Shown here: one piece after another, positions 23,879 through 30,554 of the stretch
Layout: every line of letters starts with the position of its first letter
How positions within the stretch are numbered: the first letter of the stretch is position 1
NCBI GenBank assembly: GCA_002407675.1
Contig: DHNW01000005.1
Location: 1-48,183, forward strand
Direction of reading: 5' to 3'
Origin: Ruminococcaceae bacterium UBA5406
Lineage (GTDB): Bacteria; Bacillota; Clostridia; Oscillospirales; Acutalibacteraceae
Length of the DNA stretch: 48,183 bases
The notes under the pieces: generated by a model
What the model was told of the DNA's origin: nothing
Database searches by the model: none
What the model saw: the letters and a program-made list of their open reading frames with translations, nothing else
Program-made: the position numbers and the translations under genes

Positions 23879-24529
23879 TCAATTCGAGACGCTGTTGCCC
23901 GCGTCCCGGATCTGCTGGATCGCCGAGCGCGCGTCTTTGGCTCCGAAGACGGCAGTGCCGGCCACACAGACGTCCGCCCCGGCCATAGCCGCGGTGCGGG
24001 CGGTCCCGGCATTGATGCCGCCGTCCACCTCCACCAGCAGGCCGGGCCGTTTTTGTTTCAGGGCGCGGACTTTCTCCATGGTCTCCGGCATAAACTTCTG
24101 CCCGCCGCGGCCCGGTTCCACCGTCATAACTAAAACCATGAACAGTTTGTCAAGGAACGGGAAAACCGCGCCGGCGGGTGTTCCCGGGCAAATAGCAATG
24201 GAAGGCCTGGCGCCGCCGGCACGGATAGCATCGACCGTTTTTGCCGGGTCTTTCGCGGCCTCTACGTGGAACGTAATAATATCCGCCCCGGCAGATCGGA
24301 ATTCCGGCAGAAACCGCAGCGGATCATCAATCATCAAATGCACGTCAAAAGGTTTGTCCGTATATTGCCGCATGGCAGCAATCACAGGCGGGCCGAAAGT
24401 TAGGTTGGGGACAAAATGTCCATCCATCACGTCGAGGTGAATCCAGTCCGCCCCCGCAATATCCATCCGGATAATCTCATCACTGAGATTGGAAAAATCA
24501 GAAGCTAGCATGGAAGGTGCCACTATCAT
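23879..24529 (-). CDS. rpe: Ribulose-phosphate 3-epimerase
   Basis: Interconverts ribulose 5-phosphate and xylulose 5-phosphate in the pentose phosphate pathway. A TIM barrel of 216 residues with APSMLASDFSNL, HLDVMDGHFVPNLTFGPPV, FDVHLMI, EPGRGGQKFMP and EVDGGIN. ATG 24529 gives the family N-terminus (MIVAPS); a TTG at 24535 lies closer to GGAGG and would add two residues. A 17-nt-spaced promoter precedes it directly. First gene of the operon carrying the Rnf-like cluster. Confidence 0.96.
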   Translation of the reverse strand: MIVAPSMLASDFSNLSDEIIRMDIAGADWIHLDVMDGHFVPNLTFGPPVIAAMRQYTDKPFDVHLMIDDPLRFLPEFRSAGADIITFHVEAAKDPAKTVDAIRAGGARPSIAICPGTPAGAVFPFLDKLFMVLVMTVEPGRGGQKFMPETMEKVRALKQKRPGLLVEVDGGINAGTARTAAMAGADVCVAGTAVFGAKDARSAIQQIRDAGNSVSN

Positions 24530-24552
24530 GTTCAATCAATCCTCCAGTTCAT

Positions 24553-24581
24553 ATTTTACCCCACTTTCCATGGCTTTTCAA
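24553..24581 (-). promoter_or_regulatory. Sigma-A promoter for rpe and the Rnf-like operon
   Basis: Minus strand TTGAAA (24581-24576), 17-nt spacer, TAAAAT (24558-24553). The predicted start (~24546) leaves a leader of only ~17 nt that is mostly the ribosome site. Confidence 0.7.
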
Positions 24582-24604
24582 CTGAAATCCGCATGTTATG
24601 AAGC

Positions 24605-24633
24605 GCCCGCCGGAGAAAATTTCCCCGGCGGGC
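24605..24633. repeat. GC-rich palindrome between rpe and the upstream gene
   Basis: GCCCGCCGG and CCGGCGGGC pair around an AT-rich loop. No T run follows on either strand, so it is not a clear terminator, though it may end transcripts of the 24739-25035 gene. The rest of 24634-24738 shows nothing recognisable. Confidence 0.5.
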
Positions 24634-24738
24634 ATCTATCATAAAGGGGTTTCAATATATTTTGCCCCGCATTCCATTGTATGCGTCTTTCCCTCTTTTT
24701 GCATCAAAAAAGGTGCGGCGGCAACCCGGAAAGTACCT

Positions 24739-25035
24739 TTATTTTTTATCGTTTCGGGTTTCGTAGTCCTGCCGGTTTTTTTTAAGTTCTTTATAGAACA
24801 CAACGCAGGACACCACTAACGCAGCGAGGGTCACTCCCCGCAGAATCCACGCCCATAAACCGACAAAAAGATTAACGCCGGAAAGCTCGTCCGCCATCCA
24901 CCACGCACCGAGAAACAGGAAAAAAGCCCCCAGCAGATAAAATACCCGGTTTTCCCGCCCAAGACGGAAAATCAACAGCAGCCCAACCGCAAACCAGAGG
25001 GCCGCATATACATATGCCACAGGATCCGCTCCCAT
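24739..25035 (-). CDS. Small membrane protein, unknown
   Basis: 98 residues with three hydrophobic segments (AYVYAALWFAVGLLLIF, VFYLLGAFFLFLGAWW, LAALVVSCVVFY) and a basic cytoplasmic tail ending KKNRQDYETRNDKK. The ribosome site before the ATG is weak (AAGAACG). It has its own promoter just downstream of the terminator of the 3D-domain gene. No family recognised. Confidence 0.65.
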   Translation of the reverse strand: MGADPVAYVYAALWFAVGLLLIFRLGRENRVFYLLGAFFLFLGAWWMADELSGVNLFVGLWAWILRGVTLAALVVSCVVFYKELKKNRQDYETRNDKK

Positions 25036-25060
25036 CGTTCTTAAATTTTATAACGCCTCT

Positions 25061-25090
25061 ATGATACGCCCGCAGCCCCGGTGCTGTCAA
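25061..25090 (-). promoter_or_regulatory. Sigma-A promoter for the 98-aa membrane protein
   Basis: Minus strand TTGACA (25090-25085), 18-nt spacer, TATCAT (25066-25061). Confidence 0.6.
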
Positions 25091-25096
25091 GAGAAC

Positions 25097-25129
25097 AAAA
25101 ATGCAGGAGGCGCCCTGAGCGCCTCCTGC
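25097..25129 (-). terminator. Terminator of the 3D-domain gene
   Basis: Minus strand GCAGGAGGCGC-TCAGG-GCGCCTCCTGC (11-bp perfect stem) followed by ATTTTTGTT. Confidence 0.9.
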
Positions 25130-25148
25130 AAGCGGACCGGTTTCCCGG

Positions 25149-26507
25149 TCAGCCGAGAACATAAACATTCATTGTGCGCGTCCCAATCCGCATGCACTGC
25201 TGATAGGAACTGTAATACAGATCGGCGATGATGACGCCGTGCATGGCTGCTCCGCCTGTATCAGCCGCCGTGGCATAGCCGTAAACCAGCTTTCCGTCCG
25301 GTGAACAGATATACAGCCGTGTTCCATATGGGATAACATGCGGATTGACTGCCACTCTGCCGTAAGCCGGAGGAACACCTGTTGAGGTCATGGTCCCGGT
25401 GCAGTAGCAGGAACAGCGCCCCTGAAGGAGTTTTTTGTAATGAACGGTCTGGCCGCTCTGGTCAATGAGGGTTCCGTCCGAAAAGACCTTTGCACTGCCG
25501 GATTTTGATCCGCTGGAACTGCGCTTGGTGCCGACAAGAACAACCTGGTCAACGGGCTTGGTGACTACGGTGGAACGGATGGCTGTGGTTTCCACCACTT
25601 TCCCGTCCTGGAATTTTTGGCGCTCGACTACGCTTTTCACCCCGGCGCGGCCTGCGGTCTCCACTTTTTTCTTACCCGAAGCCAGCGAGGAATCTTTTTT
25701 CGTAACGGTCTTGAACGGGATGGCTTCAGAAACGGTCTTTTCCTGGCACGATACGCGGGACACCGCGATTTGCATCCCTTCCGCAACGCTGGAGCCGAGC
25801 GCACGGCTCACCAGATCCTGCTGCCCCAGCGAAACGCCTGCCTGCGAAAGCGCCTGCGTGACCGTTCCTTCGTGAACCAGCACGTCTTTGCTGCTGCCGT
25901 CGGCGGCGATACTGACGCGGTACATTCGCGTGACCTCAATTTCATCCCCATCCTGTACGGAAACGGAAACCTGCTTTGAAATCTTATCCTCGGCGTTCAG
26001 CGTAACGCCCGCTTTTTTCAGCGCGTCGGCAACCTTGTCACCGTAATGGAGCAGGACACTGTTCTTTTTGCCGTCTGCCGCAACGGAAACCCGGCGGCCT
26101 GTTTTCACCGTGATGGCAATATCACCGGTTTTCAGATCCTGCCTCTGCACGAGATCATCCTGCCCGGCGGATACCCCGGCCCGCGCCAGAATATCCGAAG
26201 TTGCATCGGAAGTGATTTCAACCGACGTTTTCTCTTTCCCGTCCACAACAACGGAAGCCCACCGCGTCGCCGCCATAACCGTGGCAACGGACGCGGCCGT
26301 CACCCCAACCATCACCGCAAGGACCGCGGCCCGGCGGATCATCTGGCTGCGCTGCCTTTTCCCGGCGGAACGCAGGCGCGCGGACGCTTTGCCCGCCGCA
26401 CGAATCCCCGCGCGGATATAAACGCGCGCCGTTTGTTTTCCTCTGATAAAAATTCTTTTCGCTTTTGAAAAGAACCCTTTCCAGTTTAAAAACTGCAAAT
26501 GCTGCAA
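25149..26507 (-). CDS. Cell-wall protein with DUF348, G5 and 3D domains
   Basis: Secreted or surface-anchored protein of the YabE/RpfB type. The basic N-terminus leads to one membrane helix (AAVLAVMVGVTAASVATVMA). Three DUF348 repeats follow (each with a SVAADG-type start and an ADALKKAGV-like helix), then a G5-like domain (VVERQKFQDGKVVETT) and a C-terminal 3D domain with CTGTMTSTG, GRVAVNPHVIPYGTRLYI and ATAADTGGAA, the DTGG aspartate motif of lytic-transglycosylase-like folds. The frame extends to 26615, but that lies inside the promoter. I favour TTG 26507 behind AAGGGTG; GTG 26516 is possible. Confidence 0.85.
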   Translation of the reverse strand: MQHLQFLNWKGFFSKAKRIFIRGKQTARVYIRAGIRAAGKASARLRSAGKRQRSQMIRRAAVLAVMVGVTAASVATVMAATRWASVVVDGKEKTSVEITSDATSDILARAGVSAGQDDLVQRQDLKTGDIAITVKTGRRVSVAADGKKNSVLLHYGDKVADALKKAGVTLNAEDKISKQVSVSVQDGDEIEVTRMYRVSIAADGSSKDVLVHEGTVTQALSQAGVSLGQQDLVSRALGSSVAEGMQIAVSRVSCQEKTVSEAIPFKTVTKKDSSLASGKKKVETAGRAGVKSVVERQKFQDGKVVETTAIRSTVVTKPVDQVVLVGTKRSSSGSKSGSAKVFSDGTLIDQSGQTVHYKKLLQGRCSCYCTGTMTSTGVPPAYGRVAVNPHVIPYGTRLYICSPDGKLVYGYATAADTGGAAMHGVIIADLYYSSYQQCMRIGTRTMNVYVLG

Positions 26508-26604
26508 TATTTTCACCCTTTTCCATGGACGAATGGGCCGCTCTCCAAAGGGAATTGACAACCGCCAACGTCCGGTAAGTAGGAACTGTTTCTCGACGCA
26601 AGTT

Positions 26605-26633
26605 ATTATATTCACTTAATGTCCAGTTGTCAA
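26605..26633 (-). promoter_or_regulatory. Consensus promoter for the 3D-domain gene
   Basis: Minus strand TTGACA (26633-26628), 17-nt spacer, TATAAT (26610-26605), both exact consensus. It rules out starts upstream of about 26598. Confidence 0.85.
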
Positions 26634-26784
26634 ATCAATTTTGCGATCATAATTGTTGAATATGCACAACAGGTGGAAATATTATGTTCCAATATCGTAT
26701 TAATTATCTCGGTTTTCGCCGTTTTTCGCTCTCTGTGGAGTTTGTTCAAAAAGCGTTTTTTGTGGAAACTGCAACAAAATGGTG

Positions 26785-26810
26785 GTTACAAACTTGTTAC
26801 AAGTATTACA
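26785..26810 (-). promoter_or_regulatory. WalR-like direct repeats upstream of the 3D-domain gene
   Basis: Minus strand reads TGTAAT-N3-TGTAAC-N5-TGTAAC. The last two fit the WalR (YycF) consensus TGTWAH-N5-TGTWAH, a regulator known to control 3D-domain wall hydrolases such as YocH. The same bases contain the palindrome ACTTGTTACAAGT (26792-26804). It is ~150 bp upstream of the consensus promoter, farther than usual. Confidence 0.35.
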
Positions 26811-26854
26811 CCGCTGTTTTTATTGCGGCGCAGGATTTTAGGCAAGCTCTTTTA

Positions 26855-26962
26855 CCGGAACCCGGCAGGGGGTTCCGCGGCACCAGCACTGCATTTTCGG
26901 GAGCAGCGCCGCTGGACCGCAGCCCAGCAGGCATACCTAACATCTTCCAATAAAATGCAGTG
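26855..26962. other. Inverted-repeat cluster in a 534-bp gene-free stretch
   Basis: Between the 3D gene and rpsI (26508-27041) no convincing gene is seen. This part holds CCGGAACCC/GGGTTCCG (26855-26877) and an 11-bp perfect inverted repeat CACTGCATTTT (26887-26897)/AAAATGCAGTG (26952-26962), with GCTGG/CCAGC inside. It looks like a folded RNA or a small mobile remnant; no promoter or T run fits either strand clearly. Confidence 0.4.
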
Positions 26963-26976
26963 ATGGATTCTTCCAT

Positions 26977-27009
26977 AAAAAAATTAAGCAGCTTCCCTCA
27001 GGAAGCTGC
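26977..27009 (-). terminator. Terminator of rplM-rpsI
   Basis: Minus strand GCAGCTTCC-TGAG-GGAAGCTGC followed by TTAATTTTTTT. Confidence 0.9.
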
Positions 27010-27041
27010 CAAATCCGGAATCCAACGGGTTCCATGCGAAA

Positions 27042-27443
27042 TTATCTCTTGGAAAACTGGGGTGCACGGCGGGCTGCTTTCAAGCCGTACTTCTTGCGTT
27101 CCTTCATTCTTGGGTCACGGGTCAGCAGGCCCGTTTTTTTCAGCGTCTGGCGCAGGTTTTCAGAATCATACTGGAGCAAAGCCCTGGCGATCCCGTGGCG
27201 GACGGCGCCGGCCTGACCGGTGAAACCGCCCCCTGTAACGGTGCAGACAACGTCAAACCTCTCATCAGTGCCGGTCAGAACGAGCGGCTGGCGAACAATT
27301 GCTTTCAGCGTATCAAGACCAAAGTAATCATCAATGCTGCGGCCGTTAACAGTAACTTTACCGGAACCCTGGTAAAGCCTTACACGGGCAACACTGCTTT
27401 TTCTTCTGCCTGTCCCATAAAAAAATGGTTCTTTTTCGTACAT
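27042..27443 (-). CDS. rpsI: 30S ribosomal protein S9
   Basis: 133 residues; FYGTGRRKSSVARVRLYQGS at the start, GGGFTGQAGAVRHGIARALL in the middle, and the basic C-terminal tail (RRAPQFSKR) that reaches toward the P-site tRNA. ATG behind AGGGAGG, 12 bp after rplM. Confidence 0.97.
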   Translation of the reverse strand: MYEKEPFFYGTGRRKSSVARVRLYQGSGKVTVNGRSIDDYFGLDTLKAIVRQPLVLTGTDERFDVVCTVTGGGFTGQAGAVRHGIARALLQYDSENLRQTLKKTGLLTRDPRMKERKKYGLKAARRAPQFSKR

Positions 27444-27455
27444 CGTTATCCTCCC

Positions 27456-27884
27456 TTACAGTTCCCAGACCTGCGGCTTCTGCGCAGCGTGGGTGTGCTC
27501 AGCGCCTTCAAACAGGTGCAGCCTGGTCATGGCGGCGCGGCCGATCGTAGTGTCGGGAATCATGCCCTTAATGGCAAGTTCCATTGCCTTGCAGGGTTTT
27601 TCCGCCATCATAGTGCTGCAGGCGACCTTTTTCATGTGGCCGATGTACAGCGTCGGGTGGTAATAAATTTTCTTTTCCAGCTTTTTGCCGGTAAAAACCG
27701 CATCCCTGCAGTTGATGACCACGACGTAATCGCCGCAGTCCGCATGAGGTGCAAATGTGGTTTTATGCTTTCCGCGAAGCAGAACGGCAGCCTGCGCAGC
27801 AACACGGCCCAGCGGCTTGCCCGCGGCGTCGATGACATACCATTTGCGCTGGATGTCGCCGGCTTTTGGCATATAGGTTGACAT
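27456..27884 (-). CDS. rplM: 50S ribosomal protein L13
   Basis: 142 residues, the standard length, with the N-terminal RKWYVIDAAGKPLGRVA and DYVVVINCRDAVFTGKK. The frame is open to 27980, but ATG 27884 has AGGAGGG upstream and is the family start. First gene of the rplM-rpsI operon with its own promoter. Confidence 0.97.
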   Translation of the reverse strand: MSTYMPKAGDIQRKWYVIDAAGKPLGRVAAQAAVLLRGKHKTTFAPHADCGDYVVVINCRDAVFTGKKLEKKIYYHPTLYIGHMKKVACSTMMAEKPCKAMELAIKGMIPDTTIGRAAMTRLHLFEGAEHTHAAQKPQVWEL

Positions 27885-27951
27885 AAATTTCCCTCCTGAA
27901 TCATATTGGCTTAAGGCGCACCGTACTCTGGCGCGCAAAATCGCAACTCCC

Positions 27952-27980
27952 ATCCTAGCACAGCACCTGCCGGGTGTCAA
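27952..27980 (-). promoter_or_regulatory. Promoter of rplM-rpsI
   Basis: Minus strand TTGACA (27980-27975), 17-nt spacer, TAGGAT (27957-27952); ~60-nt leader. Confidence 0.75.
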
Positions 27981-28010
27981 GAGGGAATCACCGTTTTTTT
28001 AATTTATATC

Positions 28011-28111
28011 CCATAATCTCACGATTTCGCCGGATTATGGCGCAAGGCTTTCAAAACCTCGCTGTTCATTTCATAATTTGTACTGCCGCCTCCTTCTGCG
28101 CTGAAATGAAC
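28011..28111. repeat. Two inverted repeats between rplM and bioB promoters
   Basis: CCATAATC (28011-28018)/GATTATGG (28033-28040) and GTTCATTTCA (28064-28073)/TGAAATGAAC (28102-28111). Neither has a T run. The rest of the 339-bp spacer holds only the two divergent promoters and the BirA box. Confidence 0.45.
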
Positions 28112-28124
28112 GCGGAAGCGCTCT

Positions 28125-28181
28125 AATTGTAAACATAATAAAATATTGTGGTTGACATTTGACCGAATTCCATACTATAGT
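28125..28181 (+). promoter_or_regulatory. BirA-type operator overlapping the bioB promoter
   Basis: TTGTAAAC (28127-28134)-N16-GTTGACAT (28151-28158), the two-half-site pattern of the Firmicutes biotin repressor. The right half supplies the -35 TTGACA (28152-28157), followed at 18 nt by TATAGT (28176-28181), so binding would block RNA polymerase. A further palindrome ATTCCA/TGGAAT surrounds the -10. Confidence 0.75.
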
Positions 28182-28223
28182 GGAATATGGGTCGAATGAA
28201 ATCGACCAGAAAAGAGGAATCTT

Positions 28224-29180
28224 ATGAATTTTACCAACGAACTAAAAAACCGTGTTTTGAAAGGGTACCGGCCCGGCGAAGAAGAGGCCCTGCGCCTTGC
28301 AGAGGAAGACCCTGAAATTCTCGCGCAGGCCGCGGTGGAAATCCGGGAACATTTCTGCGGCAGCCGGTTCCACCTGTGCGCCATTGTCAGCGCCAAAAGC
28401 GGGGAATGCGGAGAAAACTGCAAATTCTGCGCCCAATCCTGCCGCTGCAACGGAAGGGCTGAACAGTACGGCATGCTGCCGCCTGATAAAATGGCAGAAA
28501 ACGCACTGACCGGCGCAAAAGCCGGAATTGAGCGATTTGCGTTCGTCACCTCCGGGCGCACCCTGACCGACGCGGAAGTGGACCGGCTCTGCGATACCTG
28601 CCGACGGATTCGGGAACAAAGCGGAATCGGCCTGTGCTCTTCCAACGGTCTGCTGAACCGAAAACAGCTGGAACGCCTGCACAAGGCCGGAATCTCACGC
28701 TACCACTGCAACCTGGAAACTTCCCGGAGCTTTTTTCCAAAAATCTGCACTTCCCATACTTACGACGAAAAAATCCAGACGCTGAAAAACGCCGCGCAGG
28801 CCGGTATGCAACTTTGCAGCGGAGGGATCATTGGGATGGGCGAAACCATGCGCGACCGGATTGAAATGGCGCTTACCCTGCGAGATCTGGGTGTTGCGTC
28901 CGTCCCTGTCAATGTGCTGAACCCCATTCCAGGCACCCCGCTGGAAAAACAGCCGCGGCTGCCGTACACTCAAATTCAGCAGACAATTTCCGTCTTCCGG
29001 TTTCTGCTGCCTTCTGCCGAAATTCGTTTTGCCGGCGGAAGAATTCTTCTGCCGGACAAAGGCCGTCAGGCCATCTGCTCCGGCCTGAATGCGGTCATCT
29101 CCGGGGATATGCTGACAACCCGCGGAATTGGAGCAAAGGACGACGCCGACATGGCGAAAAGCCTTGGATTTGCCGTCTGA
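28224..29180 (+). CDS. bioB: Biotin synthase
   Basis: Radical-SAM enzyme inserting sulfur into dethiobiotin. 318 residues. The SAM-cluster motif CGENCKFC (about residues 62-69) is followed by AQSCRC. Further family segments are YHCNLETS, GGIIGMGET, PVNVLNPIPGTPLE and RFAGGR. ATG behind AGAGGA. No other biotin-pathway synthesis gene is in the window; the adjacent genes share the regulator. Confidence 0.95.
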   Translation: MNFTNELKNRVLKGYRPGEEEALRLAEEDPEILAQAAVEIREHFCGSRFHLCAIVSAKSGECGENCKFCAQSCRCNGRAEQYGMLPPDKMAENALTGAKAGIERFAFVTSGRTLTDAEVDRLCDTCRRIREQSGIGLCSSNGLLNRKQLERLHKAGISRYHCNLETSRSFFPKICTSHTYDEKIQTLKNAAQAGMQLCSGGIIGMGETMRDRIEMALTLRDLGVASVPVNVLNPIPGTPLEKQPRLPYTQIQQTISVFRFLLPSAEIRFAGGRILLPDKGRQAICSGLNAVISGDMLTTRGIGAKDDADMAKSLGFAV

Positions 29181-29196
29181 GTTTTTTCAGCAGACA

Positions 29197-29242
29197 GGAC
29201 CGCCGCCCGCGCTGCTTTTTTGGGCAGTGCGGGCGGCGGTCC
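29197..29242. terminator. Long GC-rich hairpin between convergent bioB and bioY
   Basis: GGACCGCCGCCCGC and GCGGGCGGCGGTCC pair perfectly (14 bp), extended by CTGC/GCAG around a TTTTTT loop. No external T run, but its position between two convergent stops makes a bidirectional terminator role likely. Confidence 0.65.
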
Positions 29243-29255
29243 GTCATACGGCTGT

Positions 29256-29807
29256 TCAGGAGTTTGCCGGAAGCATCCTTGCCTTTTGCAGGGCCTTGGC
29301 AAGCGCCAGGGAAAGCGGAATACAGAAAACGATCTTGATAAGGTCGAACGGCACGAACGGCAGAACGGTCAGCGCAATGGACTTTGCCCACGTGACCCGC
29401 GCAACCACACAGTACCACAGCGACCCGCCCAGGTAGCAGACCGCTATGGCGCACAGCATCCCGATGGCAAGAGAAAGCACCGACCGCTTATGGAACAGGT
29501 GGATAAACAGAGCCACAAGGAATGCCATGATGGGGTATGTAAGGATATACCCTCCCGTCGGCCCAAGGATGACGCCAATGCCTCCGGAAAAGTGCCCGAA
29601 AACAGGGAGTCCCACGGCCCCGAGCAGAATATATACCAGCAGCGCATAAATCGAATTGCTCATCGGCAGAAGGGCCCCAGTGAGGAATACGGCAAAGACC
29701 CCCATTGAAAACGGAATCGGAGTAAACGGCAGCGGAATGACCAGCTGGGCAAGAACCGCCGTTAGGGCAGCAAAGATTGCCGTTGCGGCAAGATTTTTGG
29801 TTTTCAT
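29256..29807 (-). CDS. bioY: Biotin transporter substrate-binding subunit BioY
   Basis: S component of an ECF-type vitamin transporter. About 183 residues with six membrane segments and typical BioY sequence: VIPLPFTPIPFSMGVFAVFLTG and YILLGAVGLPVFGHFSGG, then GPTGGYILTYPIMA. ATG 29816 abuts the ribosome site; ATG 29807 has GGAAGG nine nt upstream and is preferred. A BirA-type operator covers the upstream region. Confidence 0.94.
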   Translation of the reverse strand: MKTKNLAATAIFAALTAVLAQLVIPLPFTPIPFSMGVFAVFLTGALLPMSNSIYALLVYILLGAVGLPVFGHFSGGIGVILGPTGGYILTYPIMAFLVALFIHLFHKRSVLSLAIGMLCAIAVCYLGGSLWYCVVARVTWAKSIALTVLPFVPFDLIKIVFCIPLSLALAKALQKARMLPANS

Positions 29808-29823
29808 GTTTTTCATCCTTCCA

Positions 29824-29855
29824 TTGTAAACATAAAAATTAAATATAGTTTACAT
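29824..29855 (-). promoter_or_regulatory. BirA-type operator of bioY
   Basis: TTGTAAAC (29824-29831)-N16-GTTTACAT (29848-29855), same half sites and spacing as at bioB. TATATT lies within the spacer on the minus strand, so the operator probably covers the -10 region; I see no good -35. Confidence 0.75.
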
Positions 29856-29927
29856 TTAGTTTAAAAACCGTCTTTCGGACGGTAATTTATCAGGAAATTA
29901 TTTACATTCTGTACTGATCCATGAGTT

Positions 29928-30350
29928 TTAAACATTTTCGACTGAGTTTTCAACATCTTGTTGTTGACAAAGGGAATTCCACAAACAGTCGGAACAGATC
30001 CGATTGCGAACCCCCGGGCGGCCGAGAATCCGCTCCCGGACACGGCGGTTTGCTTCTTCCCACGGGAGCAGTTGCTCCGGGGAAAAATCGCAGGCCCTGC
30101 GGCATTTTTCATCATACCGATCCACTTTTTGCTGTGTTCTGCACCGGCCGCTGCGATTGTTGGGGCAGGCGGCACAAATATCGTCGGCCCCACTGTGCAG
30201 AAGGATGATCCTTTTCGGTTTTTCAACCAGCATCTGCCGAATGTGGAACATGTTTTGCACAAATTCACCGCTGTATCCTCTGCCAGCGAAAAACTGGAGG
30301 CAAAGAGTATGATGGGGCCGTAAAATCAATCTTCCCGATTTTTCAGGCAT
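29928..30350 (-). CDS. DUF1284 protein, cysteine-rich, biotin-regulon candidate
   Basis: 140 residues matching DUF1284: LRPHHTLCLQFFAGRGYSGE at the start, then ADDICAACPNN. Nine cysteines are present (17, 59, 62, 70, 83, 87, 119, 122, 128), including CxxC pairs at 59/62 and 119/122, suggestive of a metal or Fe-S site. No membrane segment. ATG behind GGAAGGG. The promoter TTGACA-17-TATACT sits in a BirA-type operator, the same design as bioB. A role in biotin synthesis, for example around the BioB clusters, is inference. Confidence 0.82.
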   Translation of the reverse strand: MPEKSGRLILRPHHTLCLQFFAGRGYSGEFVQNMFHIRQMLVEKPKRIILLHSGADDICAACPNNRSGRCRTQQKVDRYDEKCRRACDFSPEQLLPWEEANRRVRERILGRPGVRNRICSDCLWNSLCQQQDVENSVENV

Positions 30351-30399
30351 AGCTTTCTTCCCTTCCTATACTATATATATAATGTATGCTGTAGCTATC

Positions 30400-30452
30400 A
30401 GTATAGCGGTTTAAAATCTTATTGTCAACTAATTATAAATTTTAGTTTACAA
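30400..30452 (-). promoter_or_regulatory. BirA-type operator and promoter of the DUF1284 gene
   Basis: Half sites TTGTCAAC (30422-30429) and GTTTACAA (30445-30452), spacer 15. On the minus strand the downstream half contains the -35 TTGACA (30428-30423); 17 nt later lies TATACT (30405-30400). Confidence 0.75.
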
Positions 30453-30502
30453 TAAGAGAAAAGGGACCTTTTCCCTCCACACTCAAAGGAACGGTCCGTA
30501 AG

Positions 30503-30543
30503 CAAAAAAAGTGCCCCCGGTGCGGTCTTTGCACCGGGGGCAC
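30503..30543 (-). terminator. Terminator of the PrsA-like gene
   Basis: 13-bp perfect stem GTGCCCCCGGTGC/GCACCGGGGGCAC followed on the minus strand by TTTTTTTGC. Confidence 0.92.
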
Positions 30544-30554
30544 TGAACATTCCT

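Noticed and set aside
22837..23988. 383-aa plus-strand open frame over the RnfC-like gene
   Set aside because: The minus-strand frame has two perfect 4Fe-4S motifs and overlaps its neighbours as an operon; the plus frame has no support.
26508..26640. c-di-AMP (ydaO-type) riboswitch before the wall protein gene
   Set aside because: Such leaders are known before related genes, but the consensus promoter leaves only about 90 nt of leader, too short, and no ydaO core was seen.
26684..26953. 89-aa open frame in the spacer upstream of the 3D-domain gene
   Set aside because: No ribosome site, no domain, and it crosses the inverted repeats; the stretch looks non-coding.
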